A stretch of 19,100 nucleotides of DNA from BM524 sp041554435 (GCA_041554435.1 JBFFLX010000061.1:1-19100), one strand, 5' to 3'; shown: positions 1 through 7,537, numbered from the stretch's first letter. Notes: a model not told the origin generated them from the letters alone. Numbers and translations are program-made.

Positions 1-69
1 GATGAACATTTTACACAAGCCCTGGCTGGATTCAAAAAATCCCCAATCCCTTTATACAAAGCCTTTTGA
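1..69 (+). CDS. Possible 3' end of an upstream gene (partial)
   Basis: Frame 1 is open from the window edge to a TGA at 67-69 and reads DEHFTQALAGFKKSPIPLYKAF, which has a normal protein-like composition. Frame 2 is also open over this stretch (from an ATG at 2 to a TAA at 83-85), so the frame choice is uncertain. The family cannot be recognised from 22 residues. The -33-like TTTG at 65-68 proposed for the next gene would overlap its stop codon. Confidence 0.3.
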   Translation, partial: DEHFTQALAGFKKSPIPLYKAF

Positions 70-92
70 AGATCAATTAGCATAATTTCAAA

Positions 93-139
93 TAAATTTG
101 CATAAAAATTAGAAAAGATTAAAAATACTATTACTTTTG
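93..139 (+). promoter_or_regulatory. Candidate -7 elements for the cold shock gene
   Basis: Two exact matches to the Bacteroidota -7 consensus TAnnTTTG lie upstream of the cold shock gene: TAAATTTG at 93-100 and TACTTTTG at 132-139. The first has a TTTG at 65-68 as a possible -33 box, though the 24-base spacing is long. The leader would be about 60 or 20 bases depending on which is used. Confidence 0.4.
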
Positions 140-165
140 CAATACTTATAATTAAATATTTTAAA

Positions 166-357
166 ATGAAAAAAGGTACCGTAAAGTTCTTTAATGAATC
201 AAAAGGATTTGGATTTATTATCGACGACGAAACAAAAAATGAGTATTTTGTACACGTATCAGGTTTAGTTGACTCAGTTAACGAAGGTGATGCAGTAGAA
301 TTTGACTTAAAAGAAGGAAGAAAAGGTTTAAATGCAGTAAATGTAAAAGCAATTTAA
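166..357 (+). CDS. Cold shock protein, CspA family
   Basis: This 63-residue protein is a single cold shock (OB-fold) domain that binds single-stranded RNA or DNA in the cytoplasm and typically acts as an RNA chaperone. RNP1 is seen as KGFGFI at residues 13-18 and RNP2 as YFVHV at 27-31, following the usual GTVKFFN start. The length is near the 63-70 residues typical of the family, so it is complete. It is followed by a strong intrinsic terminator and preceded by TAnnTTTG elements, so it is probably a single-gene transcript. Which paralogue it is (cold-induced or constitutive) cannot be decided from sequence. Confidence 0.95.
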   Translation: MKKGTVKFFNESKGFGFIIDDETKNEYFVHVSGLVDSVNEGDAVEFDLKEGRKGLNAVNVKAI

Positions 358-384
358 TATTTATATTTTAAATTTTCCGAGGGG

Positions 385-420
385 AGCCTGTCAATTTTTT
401 GGCAGGCTTTTCTTATTTTT
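385..420 (+). terminator. Intrinsic terminator after the cold shock gene
   Basis: A 10-bp stem (385-394 with 399-408, one G-T wobble) closes a four-T loop and is followed by a T-rich tail to 420. It lies 28 bases after the cold shock stop codon and ends only 18 bases before the engB start, so engB must use read-through or a promoter in the terminator region. Confidence 0.85.
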
Positions 421-438
421 AGGCAATAAATGAAATAA

Positions 439-1059
439 ATGATGAAAGTTAAATACGCAAATTTTGTAATTAGTTCCACAACTGTAACTAAATGTCCGGA
501 ACCTAAAATGCCTGAATATGCATTTATAGGAAGATCGAATGTTGGAAAATCATCATTAATAAACTCCATAACAGGATTTGGAAAGCTGGCCAAAACCAGT
601 GGAAGTCCGGGAAAGACTATTACCATCAACCATTTCATGATAAACAACGAATGGTATTTGGTTGATTTACCAGGATATGGTTATGCAAAAAGGTCGAAAA
701 CAGAAAGATCGAAATGGGATAAGATGATAAAAACATATATCCTCGACAGAGAGAATCTGATGACCATATTTGTATTAATAGACAGTCGTCACGAACCCCA
801 AAAGAATGATTTGGAGTTTATCGATTGGCTTGGCATTTCACAAATACCCATGGTGCTGGTTTTTACTAAAACCGACAAATTAAAACCCAGAGAACTGGAA
901 CAATCGCTAAGTAACTACAAAAAAACGCTTTTGGAAAGTTGGGAAGAACTACCAACAATATTTGTTACTTCAGCAGTTAAAAGAACCGGTAATGAAGAAA
1001 TTTTAAGTTTTATTGAAAAGACTAATGGAATTTTTGATAAGATGGCTTCTAATATTTAA
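439..1059 (+). CDS. engB: Ribosome biogenesis GTPase EngB/YsxC/YihA
   Basis: This 206-residue TRAFAC-class GTPase is needed for late assembly of the large ribosomal subunit in the family. All G motifs are visible: G1 GRSNVGKSS at 31-39, G2 Thr near residue 60-62, G3 DLPG at 76-79, G4 TKTD at 143-146 and G5 SA at 178-179. Length matches the family's usual 190-210 residues. Two ATG codons are adjacent (439 and 442); the second gives MKVKYANFV, closer to how family members usually begin, so the true start may be 442. No exact TAnnTTTG was found between the preceding terminator and the start. It ends at a bidirectional terminator shared with the converging biotin carrier gene. Confidence 0.96.
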   Translation: MMKVKYANFVISSTTVTKCPEPKMPEYAFIGRSNVGKSSLINSITGFGKLAKTSGSPGKTITINHFMINNEWYLVDLPGYGYAKRSKTERSKWDKMIKTYILDRENLMTIFVLIDSRHEPQKNDLEFIDWLGISQIPMVLVFTKTDKLKPRELEQSLSNYKKTLLESWEELPTIFVTSAVKRTGNEEILSFIEKTNGIFDKMASNI

Positions 1060-1078
1060 AGGCTAAAAATAACATAAT

Positions 1079-1116
1079 AAAAAAGGCTGCCTAAAATTTT
1101 AGGCAGCCTTTTTTTT
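1079..1116. terminator. Bidirectional intrinsic terminator
   Basis: This is a perfect dyad centred at 1096/1097, with GGCTGCCTAAAA pairing with its complement. It is bordered by an A-run on the left and a T-run (1109-1116) on the right. It sits between engB (+) and the biotin carrier gene (-) and can serve both transcripts. Confidence 0.9.
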
Positions 1117-1128
1117 GTGCAAAAGCAA

Positions 1129-1455
1129 CTATTCTATTTCTATCATTAAAAAGTTCTTTGGAACTAATTGTTGAAGTTTCACATGAATTTTTTTCACTTT
1201 CCCATCGCAGGGAGCTGTCACAAGGTTTCTCATTTTCATGGCTTCCAGAACAAGAATAACATCTCCTTCTACAATTTTAGAACCTTGTTTAACTTTCACA
1301 TCTACGATAGTGCCTGGAATAAAAGATTTAATTTTACAAGGATCATCTTCCTGATAACGCTCTCTGTTCTTATATTTGTCGGTAAGGTGAGTCATATATT
1401 TCACACCTTCCACAACTATTGAACTAAGCCTTTTCTTTTTCGTATTTTCTTCCAT
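1129..1455 (-). CDS. Biotin carboxyl carrier protein (biotinyl domain)
   Basis: This 108-residue protein ends in a biotinyl/lipoyl domain (about residues 41-108) with the EAMKM motif at 71-75, so Lys74 is the expected biotinylation site. The downstream GKV and upstream PGTIVDVKVKQG segments complete the biotinyl hammerhead. It would carry carboxybiotin between the biotin-dependent half-reactions of an acyl-CoA carboxylase, decarboxylase or transcarboxylase. It starts 10 bases after the stop of the carboxyltransferase gene, so the two form one operon and very probably one complex. No Ala/Pro-rich swivel linker is seen; the N-terminal ~40 residues are charged. No biotin carboxylase subunit follows, as the operon ends at a terminator. 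Confidence 0.92.
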   Translation of the reverse strand: MEENTKKKRLSSIVVEGVKYMTHLTDKYKNRERYQEDDPCKIKSFIPGTIVDVKVKQGSKIVEGDVILVLEAMKMRNLVTAPCDGKVKKIHVKLQQLVPKNFLMIEIE

Positions 1456-1465
1456 AAGCTAGATT

Positions 1466-3013
1466 TTAAAATGGTGGAATACCATGTTTCTTATTTGGAA
1501 GGTTAACACTCTTCATATCAGAAATCTCAAGTGCATGAATAATCATGGTACGAGTTTCTTCCGGTTCTATAACAGCATCAACATAACCATAAGCGGCTGC
1601 AACATAAGGATTTGCAAATTTTTCCTTATATTCTTCAACCTTTTCTTTCCTAAGTTTATCAGGATCTTCAGCAGCCATAATTTCTTTTCTAAAGATAATA
1701 TTGGCAGCACCTTCAGGACCCATAACAGCAATTTCTGCTGTTGGCCATGCAAACACAAAGTCAGCACGAAGATGGTGAGAACACATGGCAATATAACCAC
1801 CACCATAGGCTTTTCTCATAATAAGAGTGATTTTCGGAACAGTGGCTTCAGAATAAGCATAAAGTACTTTGGCACCATGACGTATAACTCCGGCATGCTC
1901 CTGGTCGATACCCGGTAAATATCCAGGAAGGTCAACAAGTGTTACCAAAGGAATGTTAAAGGCATCACAATAACGGATGAAACGCGCTGCTTTATCAGAA
2001 CTGTCAACATCCAGAACACCTGCTAAATACATGGGCTGATTTGCTACAAATCCAACGGTATTTCCATCCATACGGCCAAATCCAATAACCATATTTTTTG
2101 CAAATAACTCCATGATTTCGAAAAATTCTGAATCATCGCTTATGGCTCTTATAACATCCCTTACATCATAAGGCTGCTTAGTATCACTTGGCATGATATT
2201 GCCAATTTTAAACTGTCGTGTTTTAGGCGACTTCTTAGGATATGACTTTGCCTTTGCATTATTATTCCAAGGAATAAAACTTGCAAGACTTTTTATCTGG
2301 TTAAAGCACTCCTCTTCACTTTCAGCATAAAAATGCGCATTACCTGTAGTTTCGCAATGAACTCTTGCTCCGCCGAGGGCTTCCATGGAAATTTCCTCTC
2401 CAAGAACAGTTTTAATAACCTCAGGTCCTGTAATAAACATTTTAGAAATTTTGTCTACTACGAAAACAAAGTCGGTTAGTGCCGGTGAATAAACTGCACC
2501 TCCTGCACAAGGCCCTAAAATCACAGATATCTGTGGAATTACACCTGAAGAAATTGTATTTCTAAAAAATATCTCTCCATAACCGGCAAGTGAGTTTACA
2601 CCCTCTTGTATCCTTGCACCCCCTGAATCGTTAATACCGATGATAGGAACCTTTAGTTTTAGTGCATGGTCCATGATTTTTGTAATCTTTTTGGCATGCA
2701 TCCATCCCAAACTACCTCCGGCTACTGTAAAGTCCTGAGCATAAATACAAACCGGATGTCCGCTTAGAAGTCCTGTACCTGTAATAACACCATCACCGGG
2801 AAGGTATTTTTTGTTCATGTCGAAATCCTTGGCGGCATGTTCAACAAACAAATCATATTCATGAAATGATTTCGGATCAAGCAACTTGATTATCCTCTCA
2901 CGAGCGGTAAGTTTACCAATGGCCTTTTGCTTTTCAATGGCCTTGTCACCACCACCCTTAAGGGCGTTGCGCATCCTGTCTCTTAAATCTTTTGATTTCT
3001 GTTTTAAACCCAT
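1466..3013 (-). CDS. Acyl-CoA carboxylase carboxyltransferase subunit (propionyl-CoA carboxylase beta / methylmalonyl-CoA decarboxylase alpha type)
   Basis: This 515-residue carboxyltransferase has two crotonase-fold domains. The N-terminal half has SGGARIQEGV at 130-139 and GPCAGGAVYSPALTDF at 168-182, which form the acyl-CoA oxyanion hole region. The C-terminal half has DLPGYLPGIDQE at 361-372 and KAYGGGYIAM at 401-410, the carboxybiotin side. Length matches the usual 510-520. It transfers CO2 between carboxybiotin on the downstream carrier protein and an acyl-CoA, most likely propionyl-/methylmalonyl-CoA. From sequence alone I cannot separate PccB from MmdA. The two-gene operon lacks both a biotin carboxylase and the membrane subunits of a sodium-pumping decarboxylase, so partners must be elsewhere. 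A well-formed promoter lies 90-120 bases upstream. Confidence 0.93.
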   Translation of the reverse strand: MGLKQKSKDLRDRMRNALKGGGDKAIEKQKAIGKLTARERIIKLLDPKSFHEYDLFVEHAAKDFDMNKKYLPGDGVITGTGLLSGHPVCIYAQDFTVAGGSLGWMHAKKITKIMDHALKLKVPIIGINDSGGARIQEGVNSLAGYGEIFFRNTISSGVIPQISVILGPCAGGAVYSPALTDFVFVVDKISKMFITGPEVIKTVLGEEISMEALGGARVHCETTGNAHFYAESEEECFNQIKSLASFIPWNNNAKAKSYPKKSPKTRQFKIGNIMPSDTKQPYDVRDVIRAISDDSEFFEIMELFAKNMVIGFGRMDGNTVGFVANQPMYLAGVLDVDSSDKAARFIRYCDAFNIPLVTLVDLPGYLPGIDQEHAGVIRHGAKVLYAYSEATVPKITLIMRKAYGGGYIAMCSHHLRADFVFAWPTAEIAVMGPEGAANIIFRKEIMAAEDPDKLRKEKVEEYKEKFANPYVAAAYGYVDAVIEPEETRTMIIHALEISDMKSVNLPNKKHGIPPF

Positions 3014-3102
3014 AATTAATGGTTTTTGGTTTACACAAAAAAAAGAGATAAGTCAAACAATTACTATTTTGTCATCTTCGTATAACCTATCTCTATCCGC
3101 TG

Positions 3103-3132
3103 CAAAAATATATCAAATAACCCAAAAGTCAA
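3103..3132 (-). promoter_or_regulatory. Promoter for the carboxyltransferase operon
   Basis: On the minus strand TTGAC (3132-3128) is followed by TATTTTTG (3110-3103), an exact TAnnTTTG -7 element; TTG to -7 spacing is 19 bases. The context TATATTTTTGCA is identical to that in front of metK. Predicted leader length is about 80-85 bases. Confidence 0.65.
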
Positions 3133-3200
3133 CATTTTTGTTTTTTTAATACCTTTATAATGCCGAAATAAAATTTGATTAAACACATAAGTCTCTGAAA

Positions 3201-3548
3201 ATGAATGTTGAAGAAATAAGACAGTATTGCCTCAAAAAGAAATTAACAACAGAAAGTTTCCCTTTCGATGATGTTACCTTAGTTTTTAAAGTAAACAATA
3301 AAATGTTTGCAATTATCAGCCTCGACGGAGATTTGCGAATATCATTAAAATGTGATCCTGAAAAGGCAATGAGTCTGAGAGAAAGATATCCTGCTGTAAA
3401 ACCAGGTTATCACCTGCATAAACAGCAGTGGAATACCATTGATATAGATGGAAGTATTGAAAGCAAATTACTGAAAGAATGGATAGATGATTCCTATAAT
3501 TTGATAATTGCAAAAATGCCTAAAAAAGACAGGGATTTATTTTTATAA
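3201..3548 (+). CDS. MmcQ/YjbR family protein
   Basis: This 115-residue protein matches the YjbR/MmcQ (DUF419) family, which has a CyaY-like fold and is often annotated as DNA-binding although the biochemical role is unclear. Recognisable family features are an N-terminal helix with MNVEEIRQYCLKKK, a central FPF-D-LVFKV-KMFAI strand region, LKCDPEKAMSLRERYP at about 50-65 and the P-Y-H--K--W-TI segment at about 68-80. Length is typical, so the gene is complete. It is divergent from the carboxyltransferase operon and upstream of urocanate hydratase on the same strand with a 69-base gap, in which hutU has its own -7 element. No signal peptide or membrane segment is present. Confidence 0.85.
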   Translation: MNVEEIRQYCLKKKLTTESFPFDDVTLVFKVNNKMFAIISLDGDLRISLKCDPEKAMSLRERYPAVKPGYHLHKQQWNTIDIDGSIESKLLKEWIDDSYNLIIAKMPKKDRDLFL

Positions 3549-3586
3549 TTTATTACTATTTTATTTTCAGATAGGCTTCATTTACT

Positions 3587-3594
3587 TAATTTTG
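3587..3594 (+). promoter_or_regulatory. -7 element for urocanate hydratase
   Basis: TAATTTTG is an exact TAnnTTTG match 23 bases before the hutU start. No convincing -33 TTG at 19-21 bases spacing was seen. It suggests that hutU is transcribed independently of the preceding MmcQ/YjbR gene with a leader of roughly 15-20 bases. Confidence 0.45.
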
Positions 3595-3617
3595 CAGCGT
3601 ATTTAAAAACAATACAA

Positions 3618-5633
3618 ATGGATAATACAACATTTAAAAAAGCCATACTTGCGGGAATAACTGACGAACTTCCCACACCAAAAGAACGTAATAATAAAAT
3701 TAGTCATGCTCCAAAGCGCAAGGAAATATTAAGTCCGGAAGAAAAAAAACTAGCTCTTAGAAATGCATTACGATATTTTCCTGAAAAACACCATGCTGTT
3801 TTAGCAAAGGAGTTTGCTCAGGAACTAAAAGATTATGGCAGAATTTATATGTATAGGTTTATTCCTGATTATGATATGTATGCCAGACCTATCGATCAGT
3901 ATCCATGTAAATCGAAGCAGGCAGCCGCAATAATGCTGATGATTCAAAACAATCTGGATTTTGCCGTTGCTCAGCACCCACACGAACTTATCACCTACGG
4001 TGGAAATGGGGCTGTATTCCAAAACTGGGCCCAGTATCTTTTGTGTATGCAATATCTTGCAAACATGACCGATGAACAAACACTGGCAATGTATTCGGGT
4101 CACCCAATGGGATTATTTCCATCTCATAAAGATGCACCTCGTGTGGTTGTAACAAATGGAATGGTAATCCCAAACTATTCATCACAGGATGAATGGGAAA
4201 AATTTAATGCTCTGGGCGTTTCTCAGTACGGACAAATGACGGCAGGCTCATATATGTATATCGGGCCACAGGGAATTGTTCATGGAACAACTATTACCGT
4301 TATGAACGCAGCCAGAAAAGTTGCAAAAACCAACGAAGATCCCTTTGCAGGAAAATTATTCCTTACTGCCGGTTTGGGAGGAATGTCGGGAGCACAGCCA
4401 AAGGCAGGAAATATTGCAAAAGTAATTACCGTTTGTGCTGAAGTTAATCCTGCCGCTAGTTTCAAACGTCATGAGCAAGGATGGGTTGATGAGATAATTT
4501 CCGATATTGATGAACTTGCTGAAAGAGTTAAAAAAGCCAAACAAGATAAAGAAGTTGTTTCCATTGCATATGATGGTAATATAGTTGATGTGTGGGAGAA
4601 ATTTGATAAGGAGAACATTTATGTTGACCTAGGTTCTGATCAAACATCATTACATAATCCATGGGCCGGGGGTTATTATCCTGCAGGACTATCTTATGAG
4701 GAATCCAATGATTTAATGGCCAATAATCCTGAAGAGTTCAAGGAGAAAGTCAGAGAATCTTTAAGGCGACACGCTGCTGCGGTTAACAAACATACTGCCA
4801 AAGGAACATATTTCTTCGATTACGGAAATGCCTTCCTTTTGGAAGCCTCACGTGCAGGCGCCGATGTTATGGCTGCCGACGGAATAACATTCCGCTATCC
4901 ATCTTATGTACAGGACATTATGGGGCCTATGTTCTTCGATTTTGGTTTCGGACCTTTCCGATGGGTTTGTACTTCAGGCAAAGCCGAAGACCTGGAAACA
5001 ACAGATAATATAGCAGCCACAATTCTGGATGAGTTAATGTCCAAATCGCCTGCCGAAATCAAAAGCCAGATGGCTGATAATATCCAATGGATAAGAGGTG
5101 CACAGGAAAATAAACTTGTGGTAGGATCGCAGGCAAGAATTTTATATGCTGATGCAGAAGGCAGAATAAAAATTGCTGAAGAATTTAATAAGGCTGTGGC
5201 CGACGGAAGGCTTTCTGCTCCGGTTGTACTTGGAAGAGATCATCATGATGTATCAGGAACAGATTCTCCTTTCAGGGAAACTTCCAATATTTATGACGGA
5301 TCGAGTTTTACTGCCGACATGGCTATACAAAACGTTATTGGTGATTCCTTTAGAGGAGCCACCTGGGTTTCTATCCACAATGGCGGTGGCGTAGGCTGGG
5401 GAGAGGTTATTAACGGTGGTTTTGGCATGGTGCTCGATGGCAGTGCCGATGCCCACAGGAGATTAAAATCCATGCTATTCTGGGATGTAAATAACGGAAT
5501 TTCACGCCGTAACTGGGCAAGAAATGAAGGCGCAACTTTCGCCATTAAAAGAGCCATGGAAGAAAATCCAAACCTTAAAGTAACATTGCCTAATATTGCT
5601 GATGATGAGATTATAAATGAAGCTTTATCTTAA
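3618..5633 (+). CDS. hutU: Urocanate hydratase (urocanase), long form
   Basis: Urocanase converts urocanate to 4-imidazolone-5-propionate with tightly bound NAD+, the second step of histidine degradation, in the cytosol. Family blocks seen include ITYGGNGAVFQNW around 125-137, QMTAGSYMYIGPQGIVHGTT at 206-225, the NAD-binding segment GLGGMSGAQPKAG at 252-264, FRWVCTSG with Cys451, and GGGVGWGEVINGGFGMVLDG near the C-terminus. At 671 residues it is about 110 longer than the Pseudomonas/Bacillus-type enzyme (~555) and matches the long, eukaryote-like version. No other hut gene (hutH, hutI, hutG/ftcD) is in the window, so the pathway is dispersed. It ends at a strong terminator shared with metK. 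Confidence 0.97.
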   Translation: MDNTTFKKAILAGITDELPTPKERNNKISHAPKRKEILSPEEKKLALRNALRYFPEKHHAVLAKEFAQELKDYGRIYMYRFIPDYDMYARPIDQYPCKSKQAAAIMLMIQNNLDFAVAQHPHELITYGGNGAVFQNWAQYLLCMQYLANMTDEQTLAMYSGHPMGLFPSHKDAPRVVVTNGMVIPNYSSQDEWEKFNALGVSQYGQMTAGSYMYIGPQGIVHGTTITVMNAARKVAKTNEDPFAGKLFLTAGLGGMSGAQPKAGNIAKVITVCAEVNPAASFKRHEQGWVDEIISDIDELAERVKKAKQDKEVVSIAYDGNIVDVWEKFDKENIYVDLGSDQTSLHNPWAGGYYPAGLSYEESNDLMANNPEEFKEKVRESLRRHAAAVNKHTAKGTYFFDYGNAFLLEASRAGADVMAADGITFRYPSYVQDIMGPMFFDFGFGPFRWVCTSGKAEDLETTDNIAATILDELMSKSPAEIKSQMADNIQWIRGAQENKLVVGSQARILYADAEGRIKIAEEFNKAVADGRLSAPVVLGRDHHDVSGTDSPFRETSNIYDGSSFTADMAIQNVIGDSFRGATWVSIHNGGGVGWGEVINGGFGMVLDGSADAHRRLKSMLFWDVNNGISRRNWARNEGATFAIKRAMEENPNLKVTLPNIADDEIINEALS

Positions 5634-5650
5634 ATTTTGAAAATATTGTT

Positions 5651-5690
5651 AAAAAAAAAGACAGCCCAAACCGGACTGTCTTTTTTTTAT
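5651..5690. terminator. Bidirectional intrinsic terminator between hutU and metK
   Basis: GACAG at 5660-5664 pairs with CTGTC at 5676-5680. The stem is extended by an eight-A/eight-T helix (5652-5659 with 5681-5688) around an 11-base loop. The T-run on each strand makes it suitable for both convergent genes. Confidence 0.88.
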
Positions 5691-5706
5691 TTATGATTCA
5701 AAGAAA

Positions 5707-6960
5707 CTATAAACCAAAAGTTTCTTTTACTTTTTCAACATAGTCAAGTGCTTCCCAAGTAAAGAGTTCAACTTCAATATCCAGATTACCTTCGTAAGGT
5801 GATGTGAAAGTTTTAGTAATAGTTCTGTTCTCTCTTCCCATATGTCCATAGGCAGCAGTTTCCAGATAAATAGGATTTCTCAATTTCAATCTTTCTTCAA
5901 TTGCTTTAGGGCGCATATCAAAAATCTCAGCAACTTTGTCAGCAATATAATTATCGCTCAAGCCATTATTTGCCGTTCCATAAGTGTTTATGAAAATATT
6001 CATAGGTTTTGCAACTCCAATTGCATAGGAAACCTGAACCAATACTTCATTACAAACACCTGCTGCAACTAAATTTTTCGCAATATGACGACTTGCGTAA
6101 GCAGCACTTCTGTCAACTTTCGATGGATCTTTTCCTGAGAAAGCACCTCCACCATGAGCACCCTTTCCGCCATAAGTATCAACAATAATTTTCCTTCCGG
6201 TTAAACCGGTATCACCATGAGGTCCTCCGATTACAAATTTACCTGTTGGATTTACATGATAGGTGATATTATCATCGAAAAGTGCCTGCACATTTTCAGG
6301 AAGAAGTTTATATACTCTTGGAACTAATATTTCAATAACGTCCTTACGAATTTTGGCTAACATTGCCTCATCCTCATCAAAATCATCGTGTTGAGTAGAA
6401 ACAACAATAGTATCAATTCTAACAGGAATATTTTCATCATTGTATTCTATGGTAACCTGCGATTTCGAGTCGGGACGTAAATATAACATATCTTTTCCTT
6501 CACGACGAATTTCAGCAAGTTCGTAAACCAAAAGATGAGAAAGTTCCAACGACAGTGGCATATAATTATCGGTTTCACTACATGCGTAGCCGAACATCAT
6601 TCCCTGGTCGCCGGCACCCTGGTTTAGAGGATCTTCACGTTCAACACCCTGACGGATATCGCCCGACTGTTCGTGTATTGCCGACAAAACTCCACATGAG
6701 TTACCATCGAACATATACTCACTTTTGGTATAACCAATTTTGTTGATAACCTCGCGCGTAACTCCCTGAACATCAACATAAGACTTGGAGTAAACCTCTC
6801 CTGCCACAACAACCTGACCAGTGGTTACTAAAGTTTCAACAGCTACTTTTGAGTTTCTGTCGTATGCCAAAAAATAATCCAGCATAGCATCTGATATTTG
6901 ATCTGAAACCTTATCCGGATGTCCTTCCGACACAGATTCAGACGTAAATAAATATGACAT
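5707..6960 (-). CDS. metK: S-adenosylmethionine synthase
   Basis: MetK makes S-adenosylmethionine from methionine and ATP, giving phosphate and pyrophosphate, as a cytosolic oligomer needing Mg2+ and K+. Visible motifs are GHPDK at 13-17, GAGDQG at 115-120, GGPHGDTGLTGRKI at 245-258 and the phosphate-binding loop GGGAFSGKD at 270-278, followed by DPSKVDRSAAY. The protein is complete at 417 residues; it is longer than the ~384-residue E. coli enzyme because of an insertion in the middle domain that I believe is common in Bacteroidota. It starts after a 120-base leader containing a SAM-II-like riboswitch, so it is probably feedback-regulated by its own product. It converges on hutU. Confidence 0.98.
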   Translation of the reverse strand: MSYLFTSESVSEGHPDKVSDQISDAMLDYFLAYDRNSKVAVETLVTTGQVVVAGEVYSKSYVDVQGVTREVINKIGYTKSEYMFDGNSCGVLSAIHEQSGDIRQGVEREDPLNQGAGDQGMMFGYACSETDNYMPLSLELSHLLVYELAEIRREGKDMLYLRPDSKSQVTIEYNDENIPVRIDTIVVSTQHDDFDEDEAMLAKIRKDVIEILVPRVYKLLPENVQALFDDNITYHVNPTGKFVIGGPHGDTGLTGRKIIVDTYGGKGAHGGGAFSGKDPSKVDRSAAYASRHIAKNLVAAGVCNEVLVQVSYAIGVAKPMNIFINTYGTANNGLSDNYIADKVAEIFDMRPKAIEERLKLRNPIYLETAAYGHMGRENRTITKTFTSPYEGNLDIEVELFTWEALDYVEKVKETFGL

Positions 6961-6994
6961 ATCTAAAATTTTAAATTTAAACCTGGGAAAAATG

Positions 6995-7063
6995 TTTGAT
7001 TGGCGAGGCTAAAGCTTGGTTTAGCATTTTTTATTGTGGTTGCAATCAATCAAATCTTTCCAC
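6995..7063 (-). promoter_or_regulatory. SAM-II riboswitch in the metK leader
   Basis: Read on the minus strand, GTGG (7063-7060) and CCAC (7039-7036) form P1. They enclose a loop with GATTTGATTGATTGCAA, which aligns well with the L1 of the known SAM-II aptamer (GAUUU...UUGCAA). An A-rich linker leads to the conserved TGCTAAA (7026-7020). The 3' strand CAATCAAA (7002-6995) pairs with TTTGATTG (7054-7047), giving the pseudoknot P2; a shifted register with TTGATTG at 7049-7043 is also possible. The element lies directly before metK, and a TAnnTTTG -7 box is just upstream. It differs from the compact family form in having about 16 extra bases between TGCTAAA and the P2 3' strand. Confidence 0.87.
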
Positions 7064-7087
7064 TAAATTTTCTCCTAAAGAGAAGTG

Positions 7088-7095
7088 CAAAAATA
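7088..7095 (-). promoter_or_regulatory. -7 element for the metK riboswitch transcript
   Basis: TATTTTTG on the minus strand is an exact TAnnTTTG match within TATATTTTTGCA. Predicted initiation near 7081 would place the SAM-II P1 stem about 18 bases into the transcript. A TTTG at 7114-7111 is spaced only 15 bases away, so the -33 assignment is uncertain. Confidence 0.6.
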
Positions 7096-7263
7096 TATAA
7101 AAATCTATTTCAAAGAAGAAATTAGAAAATTATAACAAAAAATTGTGAAATTATTTGTCTTTTTCAATACATGACTCTATAAATAATCTATTTGTAACAG
7201 TGATGTTAATGGGTTAATTAGTCAATTGCGTACTCTGTGGTTAAACAATAATTCACTTTTTAT

Positions 7264-7341
7264 TTAACCGCAAAGGGCGCCAAGAATCCGCGAAGGACGC
7301 AAAGTATTAACTCAAATTTACTCTGCGTTCTCTGCGGTTAA
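7264..7341 (+). repeat. Hairpin unit A
   Basis: This is a 78-bp unit. Two 17-bp direct copies, CCGCAAAGGGCGCCAAG and CCGCGAAGGACGCAAAG, are separated by AAT. They are followed by an AT-rich middle and then the inverted right arm at 7321-7341 ending CTGCGGTTAA. It is 77/78 identical to unit B at 7460; with the flanking linkers the duplication has a 196-bp period. Confidence 0.9.
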
Positions 7342-7360
7342 GTAATATTCACGTTTTTAT

Positions 7361-7440
7361 TTAACGGCAAAAGGCGCTAAATATTAACTCAAAAACTTCT
7401 TTGCGTGCTCAGCGATTAACTTTGCGTGCTCTGCGGTTAA
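7361..7440 (+). repeat. Hairpin unit A' (degenerate)
   Basis: The left arm is reduced to TTAACGGCAAAAGGCGCTAA, and the right arm is present twice as 21-bp direct copies at 7399-7419 and 7420-7440 (CTTTGCGTGCTC..GCG.TTAA). The unit thus lost the second left module and gained a second right module while keeping nearly the same overall length. Confidence 0.85.
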
Positions 7441-7459
7441 ATAATAATTCACTTTTTAT

Positions 7460-7537
7460 TTAACCGCAAAGGGCGCCAAGAATCCGCGAAGGACGCAAAG
7501 TATTAATTCAAATTTACTCTGCGTTCTCTGCGGTTAA
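7460..7537 (+). repeat. Hairpin unit B
   Basis: This 78-bp unit differs from unit A by one base (ATTC instead of ACTC in the central loop). It is followed at 7557-7568 by the left arm TTAACCGCAAAG of a further unit that is cut off near the 3' end of the GxxExxY gene. Confidence 0.9.

Noticed and set aside
354..647. Minus-strand frame of 97 codons
   Set aside because: It is antisense to the engB gene, whose G motifs are complete; no own homology is recognisable.
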